Below are positions 54,501 to 62,311 of a stretch of DNA of 64,000 bases, in pieces; position 1 is the stretch's first letter; the number at the start of each line of letters is the position of its first letter. Both the position numbers and the translations under genes were made by a program. The notes beneath the pieces were generated by a model. The model did not search any database. It had not been told where the DNA came from and was given only the letters and a program-made list of their open reading frames with translations. Source of the stretch: Timaviella obliquedivisa GSE-PSE-MK23-08B (GTDB lineage: Bacteria; Cyanobacteriota; Cyanobacteriia; Elainellales; Elainellaceae); the NCBI GenBank assembly GCA_019358855.1, contig JAHHII010000006.1:1-64000 (forward strand). Reading direction: 5' to 3'.

Positions 54501-54678
54501 TTGCGGTATCTGCGAAGCAGCGCGCCCAATCTTCCCAACTTGCCTGCAATGCCTCAGCCGTCGATAAGTCTAAGAAGCACTGATGCCAGAGCGGCTGGAT
54601 GCTAACCTGGGTTAAGCTCCGAAGGTGGGCGATCGCGGCTGCCAAAGAATGACCAGATGCCAAAGAATAACCAGACAT
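51502..54678 (-). CDS. GH38 alpha-mannosidase
   Basis: 1058 residues. Glycoside hydrolase family 38 removes alpha-mannose residues. The zinc site LVGHSHLDLAWLW (Asp256 in HSHLD) and the nucleophile in WLPDSFGFCWQLP (Asp366) are present, followed by the helical and beta-rich C-terminal domains (residues 560-1058). No signal peptide, so cytoplasmic, perhaps in glycan recycling. Residues near 53-64 (RCFADTARVAPL) are encoded by a dispersed 28-bp repeat (54494-54521) that kept the frame. Alone on its strand; the divergent side is opcA's terminator. Confidence 0.88.
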   Translation of the reverse strand: MSGYSLASGHSLAAAIAHLRSLTQVSIQPLWHQCFLDLSTAEALQASWEDWARCFADTARVAPLNTRDHIAWARGQQTICLGQEIIVPSALQGYSLEGLELRLSLTWWAEVAQIFVNGELIQEGDLFDHSARVVLSKAVQPGEAIAVLIHLVSPGHDEGALVKSLCVYERADQSVDTCPEPGFVADELAVLQEYLTQFLPEQLEELTENVAQINWAEVGDRSTFDQSLTHLRQSLMPLSEKVKTRSIQLVGHSHLDLAWLWDVAETWEAAERTFKSVLQLQQDFPELTFCHTSPALYAWIEENRPELFAAIQRQVTAGRWEVVAGLWLEPELNLVGGESLVRQVLYGQRYVQEKFGSLSKVAWLPDSFGFCWQLPQILKQGGVDYFVTQKLRWNDTTQFPHEVFRWEAADRSQILSLNSAPIGEGIDPVKMAKYAFDWETKTGFQRSLWLPGVGDHGGGPTRDMLQVAQRWQRSPFFPEMKFGTVLDFLETIEKQSEIQNEAQNEAQINSGLPVWNEDLYLEFHRGCYTTHADQKLRNRRCEELLYEAELFASIATLLTGVTYPKAEIESAWKKVLFNQFHDILPGSAIPKVYEDADAYWLEAENVGGDIRDQALGAIATQIHLPEPPHPEAQAIAVFNALNWERSQIVEVSSPSGNWQVCSLEGFPQMQVSPDGRSISFLAETIPALGYRCFWLCPIPPASAKLPSDQNLECSVLENKFLRITIDPTTGDLSSIFDKLHQREVLNGAGNELQAFRDEGQYWDAWNIDPNYAQHPLPVELVGIHLGVQNALEKQIWVERKIGRSLFRQAYILQNHSPILRIKTEVDWQERHVLVKAAFSLNVEADYATYEIPFGAIQRTTKRESDRQKAQWEVPALRWADLGDDAYGISLLNDCKYGYDAQPHQIRLTLLRGAEWPNPHADQGKHEFTYALYPHEGDWRSARTVHQGYELNQLLRVVKLSGLGGKLPAIGQFFDLPNENLVITAFKQSEDDPKLWVLRCYECHGEPIRLTWQNNPENLLSHRLDLKHPDFANLLEAPTLPKTDELFPWKITTFLLPQL
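54494..54521. repeat. Dispersed 28-bp repeat, copy 2 (inside the GH38 gene)
   Basis: Identical over 28 bases to 32266-32293 and here bordered by GGCGC and CGCGCC. It contributes about ten in-frame codons to the N-terminal domain of the mannosidase. Confidence 0.7.
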
Positions 54679-54747
54679 AATCCATCAATAAAGGACACGA
54701 TAAAACCCCCAGCATCTCTAGAATACTGGGGGCTTAGAGCCAATCTA

Positions 54748-55737
54748 TCACTTTGCCGCTGACTTAAAAGGACTGCGCTTCTTCTTCGCCTTTTCTTTAA
54801 CTTTTTCTTTCTCGTACTCCACTTCCCTCAGCTTCTTCATAATTCGGCTGAAGTACTCCTCCATGTAGCTTTCCAAAGTTGTCACTTCGCCCGGATCAAC
54901 ACCTAATACGGCGTAAGTTTCATCCATGGGTGCCGCTAAGGGCTTTCCAGAAGCAATCACTTCCGTAAATGCTAGCCGATCTGCCAAGTTCCAACCCCAC
55001 TGAAAAAACCGGGCAATCCGCTGTACCGTTCGCAGCAAGCCAATCGGCATCCGAGTCACCTTGGCTTCTTTCCCGGAGAGCCGTTCGCAGAGGCGAATAA
55101 TTTCGTATGCCCCCCAAGCCCTAGAGCCTACAACCGAAAAGCTGCGATTTGCTGCTTCAGGCACTTTTAATGCTTGAATGGCAAATCGAGAAATATCTTG
55201 AGTATCCATATAAGCGATCGGAGAGCTATCTCCCATCACCCACACGGCTTGCTTTTCCAAAATAGGAATAGCGTACTGTCCAATTAATCCTTGCAGAAAA
55301 CCGCAAAGTTTTAAGACCGTGTAGTTCAAGCCAGATTCAGCCAAATACTGCTCTGTACAGCGCTTGATTTCCATCAAGGGCACGTTAGGATACTTCTCAC
55401 AGTCTTGAATTGAGAAAAAGATAAACCGTTCAATTCCAGCTTTCTTAGCCGCTTGAATCAGATTGACTTTACCCTCCCAATCAACTTGTCTAATCGTCAG
55501 CGAGTCGGTGGCTCTTGAGGTTGAGGCATCCACGATCGCCGTCATTCCTTCTAAGGCAGGCGGTAGGCTCTCCGGCTTACACAGATCACCCTGCACAAGT
55601 TCAGCGCCCCATTCTCTAAGGAATGAGGCTCTTCTAAAACTTCTGACTAAACAACGAACCGTATAGCCTTCGTCTAGAGCGCGACGAACAACCTGCCTTC
55701 CTAAAGTACCTGTGGCACCGACGACTAATAAACTCAT
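54748..55737 (-). CDS. ycf39: Ycf39 (atypical SDR; photosystem II assembly factor)
   Basis: 329 residues. N-terminal nucleotide-binding GATGTLGRQVVRRAL, then TVRCLVRSFRRASFLREWG and KAGIERFIFFSIQDCEKYP, the Ycf39/HCF244 family pattern. Ycf39 binds with Hlips and chlorophyll synthase during D1 and early PSII assembly. A Lys/Glu-rich C-terminal tail (KEKVKEKAKKKR) is unusual in length. Preceded by petM 84 bp upstream on the same strand. Confidence 0.9.
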   Translation of the reverse strand: MSLLVVGATGTLGRQVVRRALDEGYTVRCLVRSFRRASFLREWGAELVQGDLCKPESLPPALEGMTAIVDASTSRATDSLTIRQVDWEGKVNLIQAAKKAGIERFIFFSIQDCEKYPNVPLMEIKRCTEQYLAESGLNYTVLKLCGFLQGLIGQYAIPILEKQAVWVMGDSSPIAYMDTQDISRFAIQALKVPEAANRSFSVVGSRAWGAYEIIRLCERLSGKEAKVTRMPIGLLRTVQRIARFFQWGWNLADRLAFTEVIASGKPLAAPMDETYAVLGVDPGEVTTLESYMEEYFSRIMKKLREVEYEKEKVKEKAKKKRSPFKSAAK

Positions 55738-55820
55738 GAGAAGCTCTGTAACAGATTATTAACTTTATTAGTTTAATCCACAGAGTGATCAGTCATCCAT
55801 ATCTTCAATGAATAACCTAG

Positions 55821-55925
55821 TTATTCCTCTCCACCTTGAATCTTTAGCATGAGGAAACCAAGGCTCAAACCCACTAGAATTAAGACAAAGGACAAAATAA
55901 CTGCGTTGTAAAATTCGGGACCCAT
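55821..55925 (-). CDS. petM: Cytochrome b6f subunit PetM (subunit VII)
   Basis: 34 residues: a single membrane helix (VILSFVLILVGLSLGFLML) followed by KIQGGEE, the characteristic PetM ending. PetM is one of the small structural subunits of the cytochrome b6f complex. AGAGGA lies 9 bases before ATG. It lies directly before ycf39 and 74 bp from the divergent pdxA. Length and sequence match the family exactly. Confidence 0.95.
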   Translation of the reverse strand: MGPEFYNAVILSFVLILVGLSLGFLMLKIQGGEE

Positions 55926-55999
55926 AACCAGCGTTCCTCTTGTAAATAGATATTGCTAGGCTTAAACCTGTCAACATCTTAAATGAGTTTGGTTGTTCC

Positions 56000-57058
56000 A
56001 TGAACGTGCTCTCCGAGATACCCGCAAGGGATAATCCTTCCTCTATCTACCCCCATCTCGCGATCGCCCTCGGCGATCCGGCTGGCATTGGCTCAGAAGT
56101 CGTTCTAAAAGCCCTAGCCGATCCTGCCCTTACCCAAAACTGCCAAATTACTCTGGTCGGCAGTCGATCGCTGCTACGCCAAACCTACGAGCAACTCGCT
56201 CCCACTTCAGTCATAATCGATCCCGATCGGCTCTCAATGATAGATGTGCCGATCGCCCCATCCAAAATCACTCAGATCACGCCCGGAGTGGGTAACGCTG
56301 CCACTGGAGCCGCCAGCTTTCAGTTTTTGGAAACCGCGATCGCCCATACGCTTGCGGGTGAATTCCAAGGGATCGTCACTGCCCCGATCGCTAAATCTGC
56401 CTGGAAAGCAGCGGGGCATCCTTACCCAGGGCAAACTGAGCTTTTGGCAGAGAAAGTAGGCATCGAACGCTTTGGAATGTTGTTTGTCGGACGATCGCCC
56501 CACACAGGCTGGACACTCCGCGCCTTGCTTGCTACGACCCACATTCCCTTACGACAAGTCCCTGATGCCTTGACCCCAGATCTGCTCACTCTCAAGCTTG
56601 ACCTGTTAATCGATTGCCTCCAGCAATTTGGTATTGTTGCGCCGCGCATTGCGATCGCTGGACTTAACCCCCACAGCGGCGAACAGGGGCAACTCGGCAC
56701 CGAAGAAATCGACTGGCTGATCCCCTGGATCAAAGACATGGGCGATCGCTATCCCACAATTCATCTAGACGGCCCGATCCCCCCTGACACAATGTGGGTT
56801 CGTCCAGCACAACACTGGTATTCTTCACAGCCTTCTCACTCTCAAGCTCATGACGCTTACCTGGCGCTATACCATGACCAGGGGCTAATTCCAGTCAAGC
56901 TGATGGCGTTCGACCGAGCGGTAAATACCACCATTGGCTTGCCCTTCGTACGAACTTCGCCAGATCATGGAACAGCGTTTGATATTGCAGGTCAGGGCAT
57001 CGCTGATGCAACAAGTATGAAAGCTGCTATAGAACTGGCGATCGAGCTAACGCAGTAG
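56000..57058 (+). CDS. pdxA: 4-hydroxythreonine-4-phosphate dehydrogenase
   Basis: 352 residues. PdxA oxidises 4-phosphohydroxy-threonine in de novo pyridoxal phosphate synthesis. Motifs [36 protein letters not shown] and [15 protein letters not shown], with metal-site His and Asp residues, are all present. It stands alone, divergent from petM. Confidence 0.93.
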   Translation: MNVLSEIPARDNPSSIYPHLAIALGDPAGIGSEVVLKALADPALTQNCQITLVGSRSLLRQTYEQLAPTSVIIDPDRLSMIDVPIAPSKITQITPGVGNAATGAASFQFLETAIAHTLAGEFQGIVTAPIAKSAWKAAGHPYPGQTELLAEKVGIERFGMLFVGRSPHTGWTLRALLATTHIPLRQVPDALTPDLLTLKLDLLIDCLQQFGIVAPRIAIAGLNPHSGEQGQLGTEEIDWLIPWIKDMGDRYPTIHLDGPIPPDTMWVRPAQHWYSSQPSHSQAHDAYLALYHDQGLIPVKLMAFDRAVNTTIGLPFVRTSPDHGTAFDIAGQGIADATSMKAAIELAIELTQ

Positions 57059-57427
57059 TTTGCCGTCGGTTTAAGTCATTGAACCTAACTCATTTCAGTA
57101 GCTTTTCAACCGTAGCGTGGTCTCTAAGTCTAAAAAACAGTCGTCAATGCTTTATTTTATACCTGCTTAAAAAACTTAGAAAATCAGGCAACCCCGCTCA
57201 CAAAGCCAACGATACACAAAATGCGTTCTTCGATTAATACAATAGGGCTTAACATATCGCGAACAGAGTGATACCATTGGGTAGATATTTCGTATATCTA
57301 GCTACAGATTTGCTCTTCAACGAAATTAAGCCTTTGGGTGCCCTCCGTGGGCAAGCTTAAACGACTTAGAACGCTTTTCTAATCGTGCATTGACTTTTCT
57401 AGAACTGAACAATTGAGGGTAAGGACT
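57059..57427. other. Intergenic region, no gene seen
   Basis: 369 bases. Two small inverted repeats: TAGATAT/ATATCTA (57282-57300) and TGCCC/GGGCA (57339-57353). The first could be a regulator site for the DUF4327 gene. No open frame found. Confidence 0.4.
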
Positions 57428-57649
57428 ATGATTCAGGCTATTCAATATTCTGTTGAGCTCATTCAAGATGAAGCTCGGCAGCTTGTACAGAAAGGTGTAA
57501 TTGGCTCTCAGCAGCCCATTTATGTGTTGTGTAAGTATATTCCTGCCCGCGAATGGGGTTTTGTGGAATGTGTCTTAGAAGAGAATGATTATCTTTTGAG
57601 AGATAGAATCGGTGATCTCATTGGTCGGGAAGACTGGAACAATGACTAA
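57428..57649 (+). CDS. DUF4327 family protein
   Basis: 73 residues from ATG 57428 (GGTAAGGA before it); the frame is open to a TTG at 57413. The block VELIQDEARQLVQKGVIG, IYVLCKYIPAREW and LLRDRIGDLIGRE is the cyanobacteria-specific DUF4327 signature (from memory). Small, soluble; function unknown. Followed by a perfect terminator hairpin. Confidence 0.85.
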   Translation: MIQAIQYSVELIQDEARQLVQKGVIGSQQPIYVLCKYIPAREWGFVECVLEENDYLLRDRIGDLIGREDWNND

Positions 57650-57665
57650 GAACTTCCTATAAAAA

Positions 57666-57697
57666 TCGCAGCCTGTTGACAGGCTGCGAATAAAAAC
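57666..57697 (+). terminator. Terminator of the DUF4327 gene
   Basis: TCGCAGCCTG (57666-57675), loop TTGA, CAGGCTGCGA (57680-57689). A second, related hairpin (57721-57747, AGGCTGTGAG/CTCGCAGCCT) overlaps the end of the convergent gene and serves the other strand. Confidence 0.8.
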
Positions 57698-57732
57698 GTA
57701 AATCAAATTAAGGCAAATTAAGGCTGTGAGTA

Positions 57733-58089
57733 TTATGCTCGCAGCCTTTCTAGTTCGGTACGAATGGCAGCAAGCTGGGCAGTCAGTTCTTGCAGGTCTT
57801 GTTGAATGGCAACGGTGCGAGAAGGCGTAGGCGCACTGGTTTCATAGGGGCTTGAGATGCCACTGGGTGACTGACTAAACATGCCATCGACAAAGCTACG
57901 AGCTTCTCTTTCGGTAACTTCGCCCTTAACGGCAAGCTCCTCAATGAGTTGATTGGGATCGCTCCGCAGCTTGGCAAAGTTTTCTTCTCGATTCTGGGAG
58001 TCTTGCAGCGATTCAATCATCAAGGCAGTCGCGCCAATAGTCACACGATATCCTTTTTGGAGGGTTTGAATCAGGGTGTCGGGGTTCAT
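57733..58089 (-). CDS. Conserved hypothetical protein with C-terminal coiled coil
   Basis: 118 residues. An N-terminal helical region (LIQTLQKGYRVTIGATALMI, QLIEELAVKGEVTEREARSF) and a C-terminal coiled coil (QDLQELTAQLAAIRTELERL) are joined by a Ser/Pro linker. This resembles the phasin-like helical proteins of cyanobacteria, but no firm family match. Second in the operon with the 114-residue gene. Confidence 0.7.
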   Translation of the reverse strand: MNPDTLIQTLQKGYRVTIGATALMIESLQDSQNREENFAKLRSDPNQLIEELAVKGEVTEREARSFVDGMFSQSPSGISSPYETSAPTPSRTVAIQQDLQELTAQLAAIRTELERLRA

Positions 58090-58124
58090 AGGAGGGGATT
58101 TAGCGAGGGGATATTAGGGAGCAT

Positions 58125-58469
58125 TTAGCCGCATTGTTCTAGATATTGGTTAATATCTTCGATGATGCGGGTCAGTTCGGCTTCAGTGTTGATGCGAATG
58201 CGATCGTCGCGTAAGGTAATTAAAACTTTGGCAGCGAAAGGGGTAGACCAAATATTAGGATTACAGAAAATTTCTAGAAATACATCGCCAGTGTGCTGAT
58301 ATTCCATCGCTTTCTTGGGTACAGGTCTGCCGCCTGTGCCTGGAGTGGCAGGAGCTTTGAGGCTATCCATCAGAATGGCGATCGCCCCTTGCAGATCCCG
58401 TGCTGCTTGGGGGCTAAAGCTGAAAGAAACCGCACCCTCAGCCAAATTTAATCGAAGGGGTAAAGCCAT
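58125..58469 (-). CDS. Conserved hypothetical protein
   Basis: 114 residues of mixed structure (LRLNLAEGAVSFSFSPQAAR, then VFLEIFCNPNIWSTPFAAKV), with an acidic C-terminus. No known domain. 35 bp before the coiled-coil gene and on the same strand, so they are probably co-transcribed. Confidence 0.65.
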   Translation of the reverse strand: MALPLRLNLAEGAVSFSFSPQAARDLQGAIAILMDSLKAPATPGTGGRPVPKKAMEYQHTGDVFLEIFCNPNIWSTPFAAKVLITLRDDRIRINTEAELTRIIEDINQYLEQCG

Positions 58470-58512
58470 AGTGTTTTAAGTATCATCTGTTCTCTCATTT
58501 ATCCTACCAGTC

Positions 58513-59520
58513 TTAAAATCCCCAGGTTCGTTTAGGGCCCGCATCTAGATGCACAATATCTGATCTAGCTCCGGCATAGGTTCCAACGCCACCCTCCCAC
58601 CAGGGCAAGAACTCAAAAGCAAGCTGCCGTCCGGTGTAGCCTTCTACCCAAAAATCTACGGCTTTTCCAGTCAAGTGCTGGCTATTAGACACACCACCCG
58701 CCTGAGAGTTAAAGGGCTCCGGACGATACCAGGAGGTGATATTGAAAGGTTTACCAATTTGATTCCGGGCGCGTTGAAGCTGCCTAGCCAACAAAATAAT
58801 GCCATTCACCTCGTCTACCAATTGAGGAATCCTCTCACCGTTGCGGGTGGCTTCGCCCCAAGTGAGACTGCCGCCTGGAATAATCGGTTGATCGGTGAAA
58901 AAGACACTGGTATTGCCTGGAAGCCTGAAGCTAATTCCGCTGAAAGCAGGGCTTCTCCGCAGGGGATAAACAACTTTGCCATCATATAGAACCTGGGCGT
59001 GTTGATTGTATACGTACCAGGTATTCCAGCCATTAATGTAGTCTTCAGGTCGTTGCAGCGCGATTTTAATGTGATTGTTAAAACCTCCTTGAGCATTGGC
59101 AAAAGCGTAGGAGTGCAGCATCAGAACGCTGCCTCGCAGAACTCTCCGGCGACCCTTCTCGGGCAGCAAAATTGCGGGAACAGGCGTTCGCTTGAACTGA
59201 GTATCTTGAGTTACTTTCAGAAAAAGAATAGCGACTTGGTCTTCTTGGGGATAGACAACATTGCCCTCTGCTAGCACTTGAGCATGACGATTATAGATAT
59301 ACCAGGTGTTAATGCCGCGCACCCAATCGGCTGAATTTTTCAACGCCACCCTGATATGTCCATCAAAGTCCACACCCCCTTCTGCGTAGGCATAGGAGTC
59401 AATTTCAAAGATTTTGCCAACAGGAACTTCAAATTTTTCTTCGGCAGGCAATTCGATCGCCTGTAAAGGTTGCCGTTTGAACACGGTGTCATTGGTAATC
59501 TTTAAAATTTGAGTCACCAT
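58513..59520 (-). CDS. M15A-like D,D-peptidase with two N-terminal repeats
   Basis: 335 residues. Two about 90-residue repeats (KITNDTVFKRQPLQ, SYAYAEGGVDFDGHIRVALK; and KVTQDTQFKRTPVP, SYAFANAQGGFNNHIKIAL), likely SH3-like or cell-wall-binding. A Peptidase_M15A domain closes the protein: NITSWYRPEPFNSQAGGVSN, then SQHLTGKAVDF and DIVHLDAGPKRTWG, with the zinc ligands H, D and H. No signal peptide is evident, which is odd for a peptidoglycan enzyme. First of a minus-strand trio. Confidence 0.82.
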   Translation of the reverse strand: MVTQILKITNDTVFKRQPLQAIELPAEEKFEVPVGKIFEIDSYAYAEGGVDFDGHIRVALKNSADWVRGINTWYIYNRHAQVLAEGNVVYPQEDQVAILFLKVTQDTQFKRTPVPAILLPEKGRRRVLRGSVLMLHSYAFANAQGGFNNHIKIALQRPEDYINGWNTWYVYNQHAQVLYDGKVVYPLRRSPAFSGISFRLPGNTSVFFTDQPIIPGGSLTWGEATRNGERIPQLVDEVNGIILLARQLQRARNQIGKPFNITSWYRPEPFNSQAGGVSNSQHLTGKAVDFWVEGYTGRQLAFEFLPWWEGGVGTYAGARSDIVHLDAGPKRTWGF

Positions 59521-59736
59521 TTTCTAGAATCCTCGCTAGATTGACGGGTAGGGCTTGGGTATCTAGGCTTAACCTCACTCCGTTCAATCAATGGATTAGC
59601 CAATGGAACTGAGCAATCTTTATGGGTCTTAACCATTTCTTTCCAAGTGGGGAAGTAGGATTACCTAAAAGATACGCCAAGCGATCGCTTGCCCCATAGT
59701 CCCCCCAAGGGTGCTTGTATAGAGTCTACCAACGCC

Positions 59737-60663
59737 ATGCAACATTCTCAGAAGATTGTCTCGAAGATTACGGACAACCGCCCCGCAGTTCAAAAGGTAT
59801 TGATCATCACGTTGGTACTTAACTTATTTGTCATGGTGCTTAAAGCTGGTGTGGGCTACTGGACAGGCTCTCTCAGCCTCATGGCAGATGCCCTCCACAG
59901 TGTGACAGACAGCGCCAATAATGTGTTAGGGCTGGTCACCAGCCACCTGTCCTCGCCCGAGCCCGATCGCGATCATCCTTACGGGCATCAAAAATACGAG
60001 GCGCTGGGAGCATTGGGCATTGCTGCCTTCTTAGGAATTGCCTGCTTCACCATTTTTCAAGGAGCCGTCGAGCGGCTTTTTCAGGCAGGTGCCCCCGTCA
60101 CCATTTCGCCGCCCGAACTCTGGTTGCTTCTAGTTGTTTTAGGGATCAACATCTTTGTTGCTTTTTATGAGCGCCACATGGGGCGAAAAGTCGGCAGTCC
60201 TATTTTAATTGCCGATGCTCAACATACGATGAGCGATATTTGGGTCACCATTAGCGTCATGGCAGGGCTGATTGGCATTTGGATTTGGGGATTTCAGTGG
60301 TTGGATGTGGCGCTGGCGTTTCCGGTGGCGGTGTTGGTATTTTGGAGTGGATGGACGGTTCTGAAGTCCAATTTGCCTTGGTTAGTCGATGAAATGGCGA
60401 TCGCCCCGGAAGTGATTCAGCAAGAAGTCATACAGGTGCCAGGAGTCATTAACTGTCACAGCATTGCCTCTCGGGGCGTAGTCGGTCGGCAGGTATTTAT
60501 CGAAATGCACCTTATTGTCGAAGCCCAGGATGTAGAAGCCGCCCACCAAATCACAGAAGCAGTAGAAGCACGGCTAGAAGAAAAATATAGCCCTGTGCGC
60601 GTCAATATTCATGTGGAGCCACCCGAATATAGTTCAGAAGAAATCAGCTATGAAACGCGGTAA
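59737..60663 (+). CDS. Cation diffusion facilitator (CDF) transporter
   Basis: 308 residues from ATG 59737; the frame is open to a TTG at 59689. Six membrane helices with metal-site motifs ALHSVTDSANN (HxxxD) and ADAQHTMSDIWV (HxxxD). The C-terminal cytoplasmic ferredoxin-like domain is VPGVINCHSIASRGVVGRQV. CDF proteins export Zn, Fe, Mn or Co in exchange for protons. Metal not predictable. Stands alone. Confidence 0.9.
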   Translation: MQHSQKIVSKITDNRPAVQKVLIITLVLNLFVMVLKAGVGYWTGSLSLMADALHSVTDSANNVLGLVTSHLSSPEPDRDHPYGHQKYEALGALGIAAFLGIACFTIFQGAVERLFQAGAPVTISPPELWLLLVVLGINIFVAFYERHMGRKVGSPILIADAQHTMSDIWVTISVMAGLIGIWIWGFQWLDVALAFPVAVLVFWSGWTVLKSNLPWLVDEMAIAPEVIQQEVIQVPGVINCHSIASRGVVGRQVFIEMHLIVEAQDVEAAHQITEAVEARLEEKYSPVRVNIHVEPPEYSSEEISYETR

Positions 60664-60853
60664 AAGAGAAAAGCTATAGATCCAAACATTGCGATCGGTC
60701 ACTGAAACAGGGATCGCAAATCTCGTTTACCGCATACTCTCCTATTTGGGCTGAATTTGAGCATGACTTCTTAACAAAAACCTTGATTTTTCTGAGCCAA
60801 AATCAATTCTTGACTGACAATAAGGAGAGGAGAGCCGATCCGAGAACTGACCC

Positions 60854-62311
60854 ATGACTCAAGCCCCCAAATCTGAAGAGCCAAAGTCTCAGGATAAAGA
60901 AAAGCCTTCTTTTAACGACAGGCTGGCAGATATTGTCCTCAAGGTGGTTATGACGGGTGGCGTGACTGGGGGCAGTATTGGGGCGTTTTGGTCATTGTTT
61001 AAAGAGAGTGATGTGCCAAAGGCGATCGCTTCTGCCGTCATTGGACTGGGGATTTCCTATGGAGCTAGCTTGCTCAATCCATTGCATAAAGGCAACCAGC
61101 GGCGATTAGGACAAGCAGGAGAAGCGATTGATAAAGCAATCGATCGCACTACTGAACAAGTGGTTGCAAAAGCGAAAGGCGTTGAAGACCAATATTTTCA
61201 GTGTCAGGCTTGGGCTTGTCGGCGGCAGCGATCGGAAATTGCCCAGCATGATGGTATTTTTACACCTTTGTTAGAAGAAGTTTTTGTCCCCTTGACGTTA
61301 AACCGGAGTTCGATGCTGGCGGGGTTTGGAGTACCGGACGAACTTCAAAAAGACGAACCTGAAGAAGGTAGAGAAATTTGGGATTTGCTGAAAAAGGCAG
61401 ATGAAGAAGCGACGTTTCGGCAAATTGTCATCCTGGCTTGGGGCGGCTATGGCAAAACGACCTTGATGCGGCACATTGCTTACACGTATTGCCTCAATCA
61501 GCAGCAAGAGAAACATGGCGTGAACAAAAGACGCACACCGTTTTTACTATTGCTAAGAAAATATCGGGATGTGATTGCGCAAGAAAATCCATTGAACTTG
61601 CCCGATCTGATCATGCAGCAGCATCTATTGAGTTTGCCAGAGGCTGAAGCACTCAAACTGCCGAGTCATTGGGCAAAAAATAAGCTGGAGCGTGGCGAAG
61701 CGTTGGTGATGTTGGATGGATTTGATGAGGTCGCAAAGTCTCAGCGTCCAGCGGTAGCGAGATGGGCGAATGATCAGATGCGGCGTTATGGAAAATCGAT
61801 CTTTATTGTTACGTCGCGTCCTAAAGCTTATGACGAGCAGGATATGGGCGATCGTCTAGAGTTATCCACTCGTCTCTGGGTCAAAGATTTTAATGAACAG
61901 CAGTGCCGAGACTTTGTGCAGAAGTGGTATTACTGCCAAGAGCGTTATGCCAACGGCGGCGATGATACGCCCGATGTCCGACAACTTGCAGAGCAAGCCG
62001 CTGATGAACTGTTGGCACAAATCGAGGCACGGCAAGCGCTGAAGGATTTAGCCAAAAACCCGCTGTTGCTCAATATGATTGTGACGTTTCATCGTCGCTA
62101 TCCGGGGGCAGAGCTACCGAAGCGGCGGGTGGAGTTGTATCGAGAAATTTGTTTGTTGCAGTTGCGAGACAGACCCGCTGCCCGCAAGCTAGAGACGCTA
62201 TTGACTCAATGCGGGGCGCAGACTATTTTGCAAATGCTGGCGCTCTGGATGATGCAAGAAAAAAAAACAACAGTTGGATCGTGCGGTTCTACTGGAGCGA
62301 ATTGCGGCTGA
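60854..62311 (+). CDS. NACHT ATPase, N-terminal part of a frameshifted NACHT-GUN4 protein
   Basis: 485 residues. A low-complexity N-terminus (SEEPKSQDKEKPSF), two hydrophobic segments (VVMTGGVTGGSIGAFWSLF; AIASAVIGLGISYGASLL), then a NACHT ATPase: Walker A LAWGGYGKTTLMRHI (Lys201), Walker B ALVMLDGFDEVAKSQ, FIVTSRPKAYDEQ. The last codons after the A9 tract at 62259-62267 (KTTVGSCGSTGANCG) look non-native. Eight rather than nine A residues would join it smoothly to the next frame (QEKKQQLDRAVLL). Probably an NLR-like defence ATPase; the sensor is in the second part. Confidence 0.8.
   Translation: MTQAPKSEEPKSQDKEKPSFNDRLADIVLKVVMTGGVTGGSIGAFWSLFKESDVPKAIASAVIGLGISYGASLLNPLHKGNQRRLGQAGEAIDKAIDRTTEQVVAKAKGVEDQYFQCQAWACRRQRSEIAQHDGIFTPLLEEVFVPLTLNRSSMLAGFGVPDELQKDEPEEGREIWDLLKKADEEATFRQIVILAWGGYGKTTLMRHIAYTYCLNQQQEKHGVNKRRTPFLLLLRKYRDVIAQENPLNLPDLIMQQHLLSLPEAEALKLPSHWAKNKLERGEALVMLDGFDEVAKSQRPAVARWANDQMRRYGKSIFIVTSRPKAYDEQDMGDRLELSTRLWVKDFNEQQCRDFVQKWYYCQERYANGGDDTPDVRQLAEQAADELLAQIEARQALKDLAKNPLLLNMIVTFHRRYPGAELPKRRVELYREICLLQLRDRPAARKLETLLTQCGAQTILQMLALWMMQEKKTTVGSCGSTGANCG

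Noticed and set aside
55789-56001. A 70-codon minus-strand frame
   Set aside because: It overlaps petM in another frame and has no family or ribosome-binding support; petM fits its family exactly.
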